Shown here in pieces: positions 48,231 through 56,848 of a stretch of 64,000 nt of DNA. The notes beneath the pieces were generated by a model. The model had not been told where the DNA came from. It ran no database searches and saw only the letters and a list, made by a program, of their open reading frames with translations. Made by a program: the position numbers and the translations under genes. The stretch comes from JAHFUS01 sp035689115 (GTDB lineage Bacteria > Actinomycetota > Acidimicrobiia > Acidimicrobiales > GCA-2861595), in contig DASSMA010000053.1 in the NCBI GenBank assembly GCA_035689115.1, positions 1 to 64,000 of the forward strand, read 5' to 3'. Each line of letters begins with the position of its first letter. Position 1 is the stretch's first letter.

Positions 48231-48446
48231 CCACAGGGCCTCGCCGCCGGCGGACCCGCCGGTGGCGGGCGACCACACGGTGAGCCAGGGGCCGTTGGCC
48301 GCCTCGGTGACCAGCGCCAGCCCCTCGCCGCACTGGCTGCAGGACACGTCGACCACCCGGGCCTGGGTGGGGAACAGCGAGAGCACCACCGACTTGCCCA
48401 TCCCGCCGAGGACGGTATGGGCCCACGAGTGGGTCGTGTCGGTCAT
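48063..48446 (-). CDS. Hypothetical protein with a Cys pair
   Basis: The 127-residue protein has SCSQCGEGLALVTEAANGPWLTVWSP near residue 35 (one CxxC), then VHCFDHGRAVVDPRTLFEKVDRF. It is soluble and unrecognised. ATG 48446 opens after an AT-richer gap. The stop overlaps the pseudogene on the other strand. Confidence 0.5.
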   Translation of the reverse strand: MTDTTHSWAHTVLGGMGKSVVLSLFPTQARVVDVSCSQCGEGLALVTEAANGPWLTVWSPATGGSAGGEALWSMAAGPLPKDIPVTVHCFDHGRAVVDPRTLFEKVDRFRAEGACQRLPVQPALASP

Positions 48447-48590
48447 TGCTGGTGCACCTCTGTCTCGTCCACGGGAGCGGCAAAGTCCACACATCGCCTG
48501 AACGAACGGTGAACGGGGCAATTCTACGCCTTCCGCGCGGGGCCCACCGGCGCGCCGCCTAGCCTCGGAGCCACCAAGCCAGGAGGTGAC

Positions 48591-48890
48591 ATGAAGTTCC
48601 TCGTGCTCTGGAAGTTGGAGCTGTCCCGGGTCTCCGGGGACCTGATGCGATCGGTCCTCACCATGCCCGACCACGCCAAGCCCCTGGAGGAGAAGGGGAA
48701 GGTGGTGGGGCGGTACCACATCGTCGGCTCCCACGGCGGTGCCTGGATCTACGACGTGGACTCCAACGAGGAACTCGAGATGCTCCTCGCCCAGTCGCCG
48801 GTCTACAACCTCGCCCACTACCAGGTGTACCCGCTGGCCGACATGACGGCGCTCCCGCTCGGTGCCCCGCCCGGTTCGAGCGAGTCGTAG
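48591..48890 (+). CDS. Muconolactone-isomerase-like (dimeric alpha/beta barrel) protein
   Basis: The 99-residue protein begins MKFLVLWKLELSRVSGDL, has KPLEEKGKVVGRYHIVGSHGGAWIYDVDSNEELEMLL and ends VYPLADM plus a flexible tail. This is the ferredoxin-like fold of muconolactone isomerase and related small barrels. The catalytic context for muconolactone is not evident, so a different small-molecule role is likely. AGGAGGT lies 5 nt before ATG 48591, a very strong ribosome site. Confidence 0.75.
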   Translation: MKFLVLWKLELSRVSGDLMRSVLTMPDHAKPLEEKGKVVGRYHIVGSHGGAWIYDVDSNEELEMLLAQSPVYNLAHYQVYPLADMTALPLGAPPGSSES

Positions 48891-49004
48891 TAGTAGCGGA
48901 ATACATCTAGTGACAGGGGCCTGTTCGGCGCGGTAGGACAGCGGGCGGGTTGGCGGCCGCTGCCGGTCGCCTGCCCGGTCCGTCGACGCTGGGAGGTCGC
49001 TGGG

Positions 49005-49982
49005 GTGGCTCCACCCGCCAGGTCGTTGCCGCCGGAGCCGCCGGCGCGGCCCGGCGACGACGCCGGCCGGGAGCAGTCGCCCGGCCCGAGGGCGGCGCGG
49101 CGCCCGAACCTGCCCGCCGCCCCGGCCGCCACGCCGGCGACCCGGCCCGACGGCCGGCCCGCCCGGCGGGTGCGTCGCACCGACGTACCCGCCGGGCCGG
49201 CCGCCAAGCCCGTACCCCTCGCCGACGACCGGCCCGTCCGCCCCCCGCCCGCACCCGCCCCCCGCCGCCGGCGCGTCGGCCTGGCGGCCGAGGCCGAGGC
49301 CCACCAGGGCCGCCTTCGGGGTGGCGCGGCGGCGGCCGCCGCCCCGATCGTCGACGCACCCTCGGTCGGCACGTGCGCCTGCGGCATGCCGGCGTCCAGC
49401 CGCTGCGACGACGGGTGTGGCCGGCCGGCGTGCAGGGAGCATCTCCTCCAGCGGTCCAGCCACCTGGCGTGGCCCGGGCCGTACCGATCCGAGCGCGAGC
49501 ACACCGCCTACATGCGCGGGTTCTGGGCCCACCCGGGTGCCCGCTGCGCCTGGTGCCGGCAGCAGGCGGGCGTGGACGCCATGGCCGCCCTGCCGCCCGT
49601 CGAGCCGCTCCCGCCCGGGGTGGTGGAGCGGCTCACCGTGCTCCTCCGCTCGCCCCACGACTACCCGTCCGACGCCTGGGAGCAGACGATCCGCCAGCAC
49701 GGCGGCGTGACCGCCGTCGCCGAACTGCTGGCCGGCGGCGTCCACAGCCGCAAGCCGGCCCAGGCGTTCGACGGGCGCAAGGGCGAGGTGCTGGCCGGGG
49801 TGTCGGTGGGATCGCCCGGTGCCGAGGCCTTCGAGGTCATGGACCGGCTGGGCGTGGTGTGGGTGGTGCGCCCGCTCGGGGTGGGTCTCGTGCGCAAGCG
49901 CAAGGCATGGGCCTGGGAGCGGGCCGGCGACGACGAGGTGGCCCGCCTCCTGCCCCGCATCGTCGAACTGGCCGCCCGGTAG
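49005..49982 (+). CDS. Hypothetical protein with a Cys/His-rich knuckle
   Basis: The 325-residue protein starts with a 110-residue disordered Pro/Ala/Arg region. A Cys/His cluster (CACGMPASSRCDDGCGRPACREH, about 122-144) then resembles a B-box-type zinc site, with CAWC near 183 as a possible extra pair. The C-terminal half is a compact alpha/beta domain (about 195-325, VERLTVLLRSPHDYPSDAWEQTI). No family is recognised. GTG 49005 follows GGGAGGTC. It converges with an Ala-rich coiled-coil gene. Confidence 0.6.
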   Translation: MAPPARSLPPEPPARPGDDAGREQSPGPRAARRPNLPAAPAATPATRPDGRPARRVRRTDVPAGPAAKPVPLADDRPVRPPPAPAPRRRRVGLAAEAEAHQGRLRGGAAAAAAPIVDAPSVGTCACGMPASSRCDDGCGRPACREHLLQRSSHLAWPGPYRSEREHTAYMRGFWAHPGARCAWCRQQAGVDAMAALPPVEPLPPGVVERLTVLLRSPHDYPSDAWEQTIRQHGGVTAVAELLAGGVHSRKPAQAFDGRKGEVLAGVSVGSPGAEAFEVMDRLGVVWVVRPLGVGLVRKRKAWAWERAGDDEVARLLPRIVELAAR

Positions 49983-50005
49983 CTCGCCGCTGCAGGTACT
50001 TCAGG

Positions 50006-50034
50006 CGGATGTGAACGGAAACCGATCACATCCG
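50006..50034. terminator. Convergent hairpin
   Basis: CGGATGTGA (50006-50014) and TCACATCCG (50026-50034) are perfect arms around an 11-nt loop that contains CGG-AAA-CCG. It separates two convergent hypothetical genes and has no U-tract. Confidence 0.55.
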
Positions 50035-50059
50035 GCGGATCTCCGCCGCCGGGCGGGCG

Positions 50060-51040
50060 TCAGGGGCCGGCGATGCCGGCGCCCTCTTCGAGCTCGGTGG
50101 CGAGGGCGGCGGCCTGCTGCGCCTCGGCACGGGCGGTCTCCGCCGCGCCGGCGGCCGCCCGGGCGGCGGCGTCGGCGTCCTCGGCGTCGCCCTGGAGGCG
50201 GGTGGCCACCGTCTCGGCGGCGGCGGTGGCGGCCAGGGCGGCGTCGGAGGCCTTCCTGGCCTCGACCAGGCGCTCGGCCGCCGCCCGGGCGGCGGCCCGG
50301 GCCTCCTCGGCCCGGGTGTTGGCGACAGCCGCCAGCTCCTCCGCCGCGTCCAGGAGGTCGGCCGCCCGGGTGGCGGCGGCCCGGGCGGAGGCGATGGCCG
50401 CCGCCGGGTCGACGGCCGGCGGTTCCGCCGGCGCCGTGGCCGCCTCCGATCGGGCCGCCGGCTGCTCCGGGACCGGCCGCCGGCGCAGGGCCGGCGCGCC
50501 GGCGCCGGTCATGGCGTCGAGGCCGAGCCCCGGCGCCTCCCAGTCGTCCTCGAGCAGGCCCGCCCGCAGCCGCGCCGCCACCGCCGGGTCGACGATGGCC
50601 GCCCGGAGGGTGGCGGCCATCCGCTGGCGGGGCGCTTCGCCGGCGCCCAGGCCGGCGCCGGCGAGGTGGCCGGCGCCGGCCGCGGTGGCGGCGTCGACCG
50701 CCGAGCGCTCGACCGTCTGGGCGGTGCGCAGGCCGGCGGCGTCGCCGCCCAGCGCGTCCCTGGTGGCGTCCCGGAGGCGGGCGCCGGCGTCGAGCACGGC
50801 GTCGACGAGCCCCGGGTTCGTATGGGCGACCCGGTTCAGGGCCCAGGCGGTGGCCGGCGGCCGGTGCAGCTTGGCCACCCTGGCGGCCTCGGCCCGGTCG
50901 CCGCCGGCGCGGAGGCGCTTGACCAGGTCGTCGCGGGCGGCGGTGAAGGCGGAGGGCGCCAGGTCGTAGAGCCGGCGGCCGGCGTCGCCACCGGGGACGT
51001 CGAAGGCGCCGGCTGCGTCGGTGTGGCCCAACGCGTCCAT
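50060..51040 (-). CDS. Ala-rich coiled-coil hypothetical protein
   Basis: The 326-residue protein has a helical N-terminal half (LYDLAPSAFTAARDDLVKRLRAGGDRAEAARVAKLHRPPATAWALNRVA) and a long Ala/Glu/Arg coiled coil from about 215 to 325. No catalytic motif or TM helix is seen. The N-terminal motif is recurrent in actinobacterial proteins of unknown function. It lies 11 bases downstream of the next gene, on the same strand. Confidence 0.65.
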   Translation of the reverse strand: MDALGHTDAAGAFDVPGGDAGRRLYDLAPSAFTAARDDLVKRLRAGGDRAEAARVAKLHRPPATAWALNRVAHTNPGLVDAVLDAGARLRDATRDALGGDAAGLRTAQTVERSAVDAATAAGAGHLAGAGLGAGEAPRQRMAATLRAAIVDPAVAARLRAGLLEDDWEAPGLGLDAMTGAGAPALRRRPVPEQPAARSEAATAPAEPPAVDPAAAIASARAAATRAADLLDAAEELAAVANTRAEEARAAARAAAERLVEARKASDAALAATAAAETVATRLQGDAEDADAAARAAAGAAETARAEAQQAAALATELEEGAGIAGP

Positions 51041-51051
51041 CCTGGGCGCGG

Positions 51052-51582
51052 CTATTTGCTCGAGAGGGCGGTGAGGGTGCGGAACGTGCCGGCGGTGACC
51101 CCGCCGTACACGGTGTGGGCGCTCAGGTCCTGGGCGAGGGTGCGCAGGCCGTAGTCCCAGATCCGCTTGTAGATGCCGAGACGGGGGAGGGCGGCGTACC
51201 CGCTGGCCCACACCACCGGGCCGAGAGCGGAGTCCACGGCGGACTGGAAGCGCCGGTGGTGCACGGAGCCGGCCACGACCCCGTAGACGGCGCCGCTGAC
51301 CACCCCCATCGACCAGTGGACGACGTCGTTGGTGACCGCCGCCAGGCGGGCCGGCGGCTCCCGGTGGAAGGCCGCCTCGAAGAGCCGCTTGCCCACGAGG
51401 GCCGGGGCCGGCGCCCCCTCCCACCCGTGGACGGAGGTGGACAGCTCCCACGGGACGAACTTCTGGGCGCCGCCGCCGCGCCGGTAGCGCTGGTACCAGA
51501 CCAGGTCCATGGCGAGGGTGCCGACGGCGCCGGCCACGGCGCCACGCGCCGCCGAGCCGAGGGGCAGGTGGGGCCGTCGCAC
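51052..51582 (-). CDS. Membrane-associated hypothetical protein
   Basis: The 176-residue protein has a hydrophobic N-terminal helix (AARGAVAGAVGTLAMDLVWYQRYRRGG), a second near 90-110 (VHWSMGVVSGAVYGVVAG) and a third at 120-140 (LGPVVWASGYAALPRLGIY). The layout recalls small DUF membrane proteins of actinobacteria with conserved GT-AMD and HW motifs; the name of the family is not certain. It is probably in one transcript with the coiled-coil gene below. Confidence 0.6.
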   Translation of the reverse strand: MRRPHLPLGSAARGAVAGAVGTLAMDLVWYQRYRRGGGAQKFVPWELSTSVHGWEGAPAPALVGKRLFEAAFHREPPARLAAVTNDVVHWSMGVVSGAVYGVVAGSVHHRRFQSAVDSALGPVVWASGYAALPRLGIYKRIWDYGLRTLAQDLSAHTVYGGVTAGTFRTLTALSSK

Positions 51583-51616
51583 GCCCGGACTGTAGGCGGC
51601 GAGGGGCGGCCGGCGC

Positions 51617-52204
51617 TCACGCTTCGGCCCCGACCCCCCGGAGGACGGTGTCGACCAGCCGCTCGATGTAGGCGCGATCGACGGGGGCCCGCGAGAGGAG
51701 CCGGCGGTAGAACAGGGGCCCGGTGAGGAGGTCGGCGGCCAGCTCCACGTCGCACCCGGCCGGCAGTGTGCCGGCGGCGGCGGCCGCTTCGAGGTGGTCG
51801 AGGGTGCAGCGCCGGCGCTGGGCCACGAAGCGGGCGAACAGCCCCGCCAGCTCCGGGTCCCGCTCGGCGGCGTCGACCAGCGAGGGGAGGATGCGGCCGG
51901 CCGAGCCGGTGTGGACGGCCTGGGCCAGGGCGTCGAGCACCACCACCAGGTCGGCCCGCAGGTCGCCGGACGACGGCCGGCGGGCGGCGCGGGGGAGGGC
52001 TTCGAGGGCCTCCACCACCAGCGCCGCCTTGGACGGCCAGTACCGGTAGATCGTGGCCTTGCCGACGCCGGCCCGGGCGGCGATCCCGTCGACGGTGACG
52101 TTGGCGAAGCCGACCTCGGCGACCAGCGCCAGGGCGGCGTCGAGGGCGGCCCGCGCCCGGGGGCTGCGGGCCCGCTCCGGAGCGGGGGCGATGGCCGCCG
52201 TCAT
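51617..52204 (-). CDS. TetR-family regulator of the MFS exporter
   Basis: The 195-residue protein has a TetR_N helix-turn-helix (about 15-62: ARAALDAALALVAEVGFANVTVDGIAARAGVGKATIYRYWPSKAALV) and a TetR_C_16-like ligand domain with RPSSGDLRADLVVVLDALAQ. Its start overlaps the exporter stop (ATGA), so it is the second gene of the operon, and the palindrome at 53804-53825 upstream of the exporter is its probable operator. Confidence 0.87.
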   Translation of the reverse strand: MTAAIAPAPERARSPRARAALDAALALVAEVGFANVTVDGIAARAGVGKATIYRYWPSKAALVVEALEALPRAARRPSSGDLRADLVVVLDALAQAVHTGSAGRILPSLVDAAERDPELAGLFARFVAQRRRCTLDHLEAAAAAGTLPAGCDVELAADLLTGPLFYRRLLSRAPVDRAYIERLVDTVLRGVGAEA

Positions 52205-53790
52205 GCTTCCATGGCCGGCGTCACCGGCGGTTCGGCGGGCAGCGGGGTGATCACGGCGTCGCTCTTGCCGTGGGCGTGCACGGGGGCGCCGGCGGGGAGG
52301 AAGCGCCCCACCAGGGCGGCGGCGACGAGGGCCACGCCGGCGCCCACGAACAGGGCGATGCCGAGGCCGTCGACGAACGCCACCTTGGCCGCGTCGGCCA
52401 GGGCCGGGCCCCGGATCGGGCCCAGCTTGGCGGCGACCTGGAGGGCGCCGCCGAGGGAGCTGCGGGCCATGGCGGCCGCCGGCGCCGGCAACCCCTGCAC
52501 CGCGCCGGCCAGCCCCGAGGCGTACCGGGAGGCGACCAGGCTGCCGAGGACGGCGACCCCGAGGGCGCCGCCCAGCTCCCGGGTGGTGTCGTTCAGGGCC
52601 GACCCCACGCCCGCCTTGCCGGGCGGGATGGCCGACATGATCGAGGCGGTGGACGGTGCCATCGAGGTGGCCATGCCGATGGCGAGGACGATGAGGGCGA
52701 CGGCCAGCCGGCCGTAGCCCGTGTCCACGCCGCACCGCGTCAGCAGCAGCAGGCCCACCGCCACGATGGTGAGCCCGGTGGCCACCACCAGGCGGGCGCC
52801 GAAACGCTCCACGAACCGGGCGCTGAGGGGGGCGAACACCATGAGGGTGAGCGCCACCGGCAGGGTGCGGAGGCCGGCGCCGAGGGCGTCGTAGCCCATC
52901 ACCAGCTGGAGGTACTGGGTGAACAGGAAGAACGTCCCGAACATCGCGAAGAACACCAGCGTGATGGCGGCGGCGGCGGCGCTCAGGCGGGGGTTGCGGA
53001 ACAGGCGGAGGTCGAGCATCGGGTAGCGGGCCCGCAGCTCCCACACCCCGAAGGCCGCCAGGAACAGGACCGCCAGGGTGCCGGCGGTGAGGGTGACCGG
53101 CGCCGTCCAGCCGTGCACGGGCGCCTCGATGATGGCGTACAGCAGGGAGCCGAGGCCGAGGATCGACAGGGCCGCGCCCACCGGGTCGAGCGGCAGGCTG
53201 CGGGGGTCCTTGGAGGTGGGGACCAGGAAGTGGCCGGCGACCAGGGCGATGACGATCACGGGGATGTTGACGAGGAACACCGACCCCCACCAGAAGTGCC
53301 GGAGCAGCCAGCCGCCGGCGATGGGGCCGATGGCGGCGCCGGCGCCGGCCAGGCCGGCCCACACGGCGATGGCCCTGGCCCGCTCCTGGGGCGGGAAGAC
53401 GGTGGTGAGGATCGACAGGGTGGCCGGCATCACGAAGGCGGCGCCCAGGCCCATGATCGCCCGGGTGACGACGAGGTGGACCGGCTCGGTGGCGAAGGCC
53501 GACATCGCCGACCCGAGCCCGAACACCACCAGGCCGGCGGTGAGGGCGCCCTTGCGCCCGAAGCGGTCGCCCAGCGCCCCGGCGGTGAGGAGCAGGCCGG
53601 CGAACACCAGGCCGTAGATGTCGACGATCCACTGCAGCTCGGTGTTGCTGGCGTCCAGCTCGCGGATGAGCGTGGGCAGGGTGACGTTCAGCACCGTGTT
53701 GCCCACGATGATCATCACCAGGCTGAGGCACAGCACTGACAGGATCCACCAGCGGCGGTCGTAGATCTCCTGCTCCGTCGCAGCTTTCAT
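52201..53790 (-). CDS. DHA2-family MFS drug exporter (14 TM)
   Basis: The 529-residue transporter has 14 hydrophobic helices. Motif A is GALGDRFGRKGALTAG; motif C is GAGAAIGPIAGGWLLRHFWWGSVFLVNIPV, both diagnostic of the QacA/EmrB-type DHA2 family. It should exchange protons for hydrophobic compounds at the inner membrane. The TetR partner overlaps its 3' end. The perfect palindrome 14 bases upstream of the start suggests substrate-inducible repression. Confidence 0.9.
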   Translation of the reverse strand: MKAATEQEIYDRRWWILSVLCLSLVMIIVGNTVLNVTLPTLIRELDASNTELQWIVDIYGLVFAGLLLTAGALGDRFGRKGALTAGLVVFGLGSAMSAFATEPVHLVVTRAIMGLGAAFVMPATLSILTTVFPPQERARAIAVWAGLAGAGAAIGPIAGGWLLRHFWWGSVFLVNIPVIVIALVAGHFLVPTSKDPRSLPLDPVGAALSILGLGSLLYAIIEAPVHGWTAPVTLTAGTLAVLFLAAFGVWELRARYPMLDLRLFRNPRLSAAAAAITLVFFAMFGTFFLFTQYLQLVMGYDALGAGLRTLPVALTLMVFAPLSARFVERFGARLVVATGLTIVAVGLLLLTRCGVDTGYGRLAVALIVLAIGMATSMAPSTASIMSAIPPGKAGVGSALNDTTRELGGALGVAVLGSLVASRYASGLAGAVQGLPAPAAAMARSSLGGALQVAAKLGPIRGPALADAAKVAFVDGLGIALFVGAGVALVAAALVGRFLPAGAPVHAHGKSDAVITPLPAEPPVTPAMEA

Positions 53791-53803
53791 CGGTCCTCCC
53801 GAG

Positions 53804-53825
53804 AACGAGACTGGACAGTCTCGTT
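53804..53825. promoter_or_regulatory. Perfect palindromic operator upstream of the MFS gene
   Basis: AACGAGACTG-GA-CAGTCTCGTT is a 22-bp inverted repeat, starting 14 bp before the exporter start codon. Size and symmetry fit a TetR dimer site; the TetR encoded in the same operon is the likely ligand. Confidence 0.7.
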
Positions 53826-53938
53826 CCGCTCGACCAACCGGTCGGCCCGCTCCGGCATTCCCGCCGGGCGAAGCGCACGATTCGCGCCACTTGCGCCGCT
53901 GAGAAGGGGCGGGGGCGGCGGCGCCGAATCTCTACTCC

Positions 53939-54082
53939 ATGAAGGCGCCCCAATCGACGCCCGCGTCCGCCGGCCGGCGGCCCCCTGAGCCCCACCGGCC
54001 GTTGCCGGCGCTGCGCCCGGGGGTCACCCTTCTCGAGGCCCGGGCCCGCCGCCGGCGCTTCCGCCGCACCGACTTCAGGTAA
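53939..54082 (+). CDS. Possible 47-residue basic small protein
   Basis: ATG 53939 opens a 48-codon frame ending TAA 54080-54082. The product is Pro/Arg-rich with a basic C-terminus (ARARRRRFRRTDFR). No convincing ribosome site precedes it, and high GC makes open frames common, so support is weak. It is the only candidate in the gap between the MFS and ADH genes. Confidence 0.25.
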   Translation: MKAPQSTPASAGRRPPEPHRPLPALRPGVTLLEARARRRRFRRTDFR

Positions 54083-54093
54083 GGGTCTCCGCC

Positions 54094-55206
54094 CTAGGCG
54101 CCCCGGTGGACGATCACCGTGCGGGCCCCCTCGCCGCCTCCCAGGGCGTCCAGGGCGTCGTTCACCCCGTCCAAGGGGATGGTGCGGGACACCAGGGCGT
54201 CCAGTTCCAGGCGGCCGGCGCGGTAGAGGCGGAGGAGGCGGGGGACGTCGCGCCGCACGTTGGAGGACCCGTACCAGCAGCCCGAGATGGTGCGGCCCGA
54301 CAGCACCAGCCCCAGGAAGGCGGGCACGGCGAGGGTGACGTCCATGGCGGGGATGCCCACCAGCACCGTCTGGCCGCCCCGCCTGGTCATGGCCACCGCC
54401 TGCTCGATGGTGGCCTGGCGGCCCACGACCTCGAACACCACGTCGGCCCCCCGCTGGCCGGTGAGGGCCATGACCGCCGACACCGGGTCGCCGGACGAGG
54501 CGTCGACGGCGTCGGTGGCGCCGAAGCGGGCGGCCAGGTCGAGCTTGGGGGGGCTGGCGTCGACGGCGATGATCCGCCCGGCCCCGGCCAGGCGGGCGCC
54601 CTGCACGACGTTGAGCCCCACCCCGCCGCAGCCCACGACGGCCACCGTGTCGCCCCGCTCCACCCGCGAGGTGTTGAAGACGGCGCCCACGCCGGTGAGG
54701 ACCGAGCAGCCGAGGAGGGCGGCGACGGGCAGGTCGATGTCGGCCGGCAGCGGCACCACGCTCACGCCGGGCACCACCACCACCTCGGCGAAGGTGCCGC
54801 TGGCCGCCAGCTGGCGGAGGGGGAGGCCGCCCGAGCGCATGCGGGTCGTGCCGTCGAGCATGGCGCCGCCCATGCTCACCGCCGCGTGGTCGCAGAGGTG
54901 GCCCTCCTGGCGCTCGCAGTGGAAGCAGGTGCCGCACTGGGGCACCCAGGACACGAGGATCGGGTCGCCGGGCGCCACGCCGGTGACGCCGGGGCCGACC
55001 CGCTCCACCACGCCGGCGCCCTCGTGGCCGAGGACGACGGGCGTGGGGACGAGCATCACGCCGTCGCGGGCCGAGCGGTCGGAGTGGCACACGCCGGAGG
55101 CGACCATGCGCACCTGCACCTCGCCGGGGCCCGGTTCGTCGACCTCGACGTCGTCGCGGATCTCGAGGGGCTGCCCGACCGCGGCGAGGACGGCGGCGCG
55201 GACCAT
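54094..55206 (-). CDS. Zinc-dependent alcohol dehydrogenase (MDR family)
   Basis: The 370-residue enzyme has the catalytic zinc ligands in GVCHSD (Cys), GHEGAG (His/Glu) and ALLGCSVLTG (Cys). The structural zinc lobe has four Cys in QCGTCFHCERQEGHLC, and the Rossmann motif is VAVVGCGGVGLNVVQ. It resembles class III/mycothiol-type alcohol dehydrogenases that act on alcohols or aldehydes with NAD. The exact substrate is unclear. It stands alone between the MFS cluster and small membrane genes. Confidence 0.88.
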   Translation of the reverse strand: MVRAAVLAAVGQPLEIRDDVEVDEPGPGEVQVRMVASGVCHSDRSARDGVMLVPTPVVLGHEGAGVVERVGPGVTGVAPGDPILVSWVPQCGTCFHCERQEGHLCDHAAVSMGGAMLDGTTRMRSGGLPLRQLAASGTFAEVVVVPGVSVVPLPADIDLPVAALLGCSVLTGVGAVFNTSRVERGDTVAVVGCGGVGLNVVQGARLAGAGRIIAVDASPPKLDLAARFGATDAVDASSGDPVSAVMALTGQRGADVVFEVVGRQATIEQAVAMTRRGGQTVLVGIPAMDVTLAVPAFLGLVLSGRTISGCWYGSSNVRRDVPRLLRLYRAGRLELDALVSRTIPLDGVNDALDALGGGEGARTVIVHRGA

Positions 55207-55218
55207 GGGGCGGGCAGG

Positions 55219-55473
55219 CTACCGCCGCCCCGCCTCCCGGTCCTCCCGCTCGGCCGCCTTCACCGCGTACCCGATCACGATGCCCGGCGCCAGGGTGAAC
55301 ACCGAGCCGACCAGGCAGACGGTGACGAGCACGGTGGTCGCCGGCGGGAAGCCGGTGAGGGCGCCGGCCACGAAGGCCACGACGGCCACCAGCACGAGCC
55401 CGTAGCCCACGCGCTTGCCGGCCGCGCCCCAGCGGGCCCACCGGGCCCGGCGGACGAGGACCGGGTCGGTCAC
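55219..55473 (-). CDS. Two-helix membrane protein coupled to the DUF5317 gene
   Basis: The 84-residue protein has a basic N-terminus, two TM helices (about 22-42 and 48-68: LVLVAVVAFVAGALTG, TTVLVTVCLVGSVFTLAPGIVIGY) and a charged tail (KAAEREDREAGRR). GTG 55473 overlaps the DUF5317 stop (GTGA). No family is recognised. Confidence 0.65.
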   Translation of the reverse strand: MTDPVLVRRARWARWGAAGKRVGYGLVLVAVVAFVAGALTGFPPATTVLVTVCLVGSVFTLAPGIVIGYAVKAAEREDREAGRR

Positions 55474-56027
55474 TTCGCCGACGCCTCGAGCGGCCGGCGG
55501 GTGCGCCGGCCGGCGGGCGGCGCCAGCAGGCGGGCCACCACGTCGGCGACGCCCACCGCCATCACCACGTCCCCGGCCGAGGCCACCTCGCCGAGGAGGG
55601 GCACCGGGATGCGGTCGTCGATCGGGACCAGCCGGTCCGACGGGCGCTCCAGGTGGTGCTTCCCCGACAGCACGACCTCTCCTGGCCGCCCCCGCTCGGC
55701 CAGGCCGGCGGCCACCAGGGCGGCGGGGCGCACCGGCATCCCGCCGTTGACGGCGACCACCGCCAGGTTGAGGGCGATGCCCGTGGCCACCAGCCACATG
55801 CCGACGACGATCACGTTCGCCGCTGCGAACGCCAGCAGCAGGGCGTAGGAGGCCAGCAGGAGGGCGGTGGACGGCCCGCCGGCCCGGAGGGCCAGGGCCT
55901 GGAGGGCCACGCCGCCCAGCAGAAGGGGCCACAGGCGCAGCCGCCGGAAGCTCAGGTTGCGGAAGCGCCCGCCGGTGAGCAGCCCGGCGACGACACCGGT
56001 CGCCACCGCCAGCAGCGTGAAGCGCAT
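55470..56027 (-). CDS. DUF5317 membrane protein
   Basis: The 185-residue protein starts with a short helix (TLLAVATGVVAGLLTGG) and GGRFRNLSFRRLRLWPLLLGGVALQ, the DUF5317 hallmark, then further helices near 55-75 and 78-95. A conserved NGGMPVRP and GKHHLERPSDRLVPIDDRIPVP follow. Function is unknown. It is divergent from the first crotonase gene across 26 bases. Confidence 0.8.
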   Translation of the reverse strand: MRFTLLAVATGVVAGLLTGGRFRNLSFRRLRLWPLLLGGVALQALALRAGGPSTALLLASYALLLAFAAANVIVVGMWLVATGIALNLAVVAVNGGMPVRPAALVAAGLAERGRPGEVVLSGKHHLERPSDRLVPIDDRIPVPLLGEVASAGDVVMAVGVADVVARLLAPPAGRRTRRPLEASAK

Positions 56028-56053
56028 GAAGGGCCAAGGTAGCGTCCGGGCCC

Positions 56054-56836
56054 GTGGCCGAGGAGGTCCTCTGCGAGGTGGACGGGGCCGTGGCCCGCGT
56101 CACCGTCAACCGGCCCGAGCGGCGCAACGCCCTCCGGTGGGACACCGTGCGCGAGCTGCGCCAGGTCCTCGGCCGGGCCGGCGCCGATGCCGGCGTGCGG
56201 GTGGTGGTGCTGGCCGGGGCGGGCGACCGGGCGTTCTGCGCCGGCGCCGACCTGGCGGGGATGGCGGCGGCGGGCGACGTGGCCGAGGCCCATGCCGACC
56301 GGGGCGAGCTGGGCGGGCTGTTCCTCGACCTGTGGGAGCTGGGCAAGCCCACCGTGGCCCGGGTCCAGGGGGCGGCCCTGGCCGGCGGCTTCGCCCTGGC
56401 CCTGGCCTGCGACCTGGTGGTGGCCGCCGACGACGCCTTCTTCGGTGTCCCGGAGATCGACGTCGGGCTGTGGCCCTACGTCGCCACCGTCCCCCTGATC
56501 CGGTCGATGCCCCCCAAGGTCGCCCTGGAGCTGATGATGACGGGGCGGCGGGTGGGCGCCGCCGAGGCCGAGCGGATCGGCTTCGTGAACCGGGTGGTGC
56601 CGGCCGCCGACCTCGACGGGGCGGTGGCGGAGCTGACCGCAACGCTGGCGGCGAAGCCGCCCGGCCCGATGCGCACCGGCCGCGATTCCTTCTACGCCAC
56701 CTGGGGCATGGGGGCGAGAGAGGCACTGGCGGTGCTGCACCCCCTGCTCACCATGGCCGGGCTCACCGAGGAGGCGCGCGAGGGGACGGCGGCGTTCGCC
56801 GAGAAGCGCCCGCCCTCGTGGCGCGACCCTCGGTAA
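56054..56836 (+). CDS. Enoyl-CoA hydratase/isomerase family protein
   Basis: The 260-residue crotonase has the oxyanion-hole segments AFCAGADLAGM and GAALAGGFALALACDLVVA. Both catalytic Glu residues of the hydratase are present in FFGVPEID and ALELMMTGRRV. It should hydrate or isomerise an unsaturated acyl-CoA. The C-terminal AEKRPPSW is typical. GTG 56054 fits. It ends 12 bases before the gmd-like gene. Confidence 0.88.
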   Translation: MAEEVLCEVDGAVARVTVNRPERRNALRWDTVRELRQVLGRAGADAGVRVVVLAGAGDRAFCAGADLAGMAAAGDVAEAHADRGELGGLFLDLWELGKPTVARVQGAALAGGFALALACDLVVAADDAFFGVPEIDVGLWPYVATVPLIRSMPPKVALELMMTGRRVGAAEAERIGFVNRVVPAADLDGAVAELTATLAAKPPGPMRTGRDSFYATWGMGAREALAVLHPLLTMAGLTEEAREGTAAFAEKRPPSWRDPR

Positions 56837-56848
56837 CTTGTGGCACCT

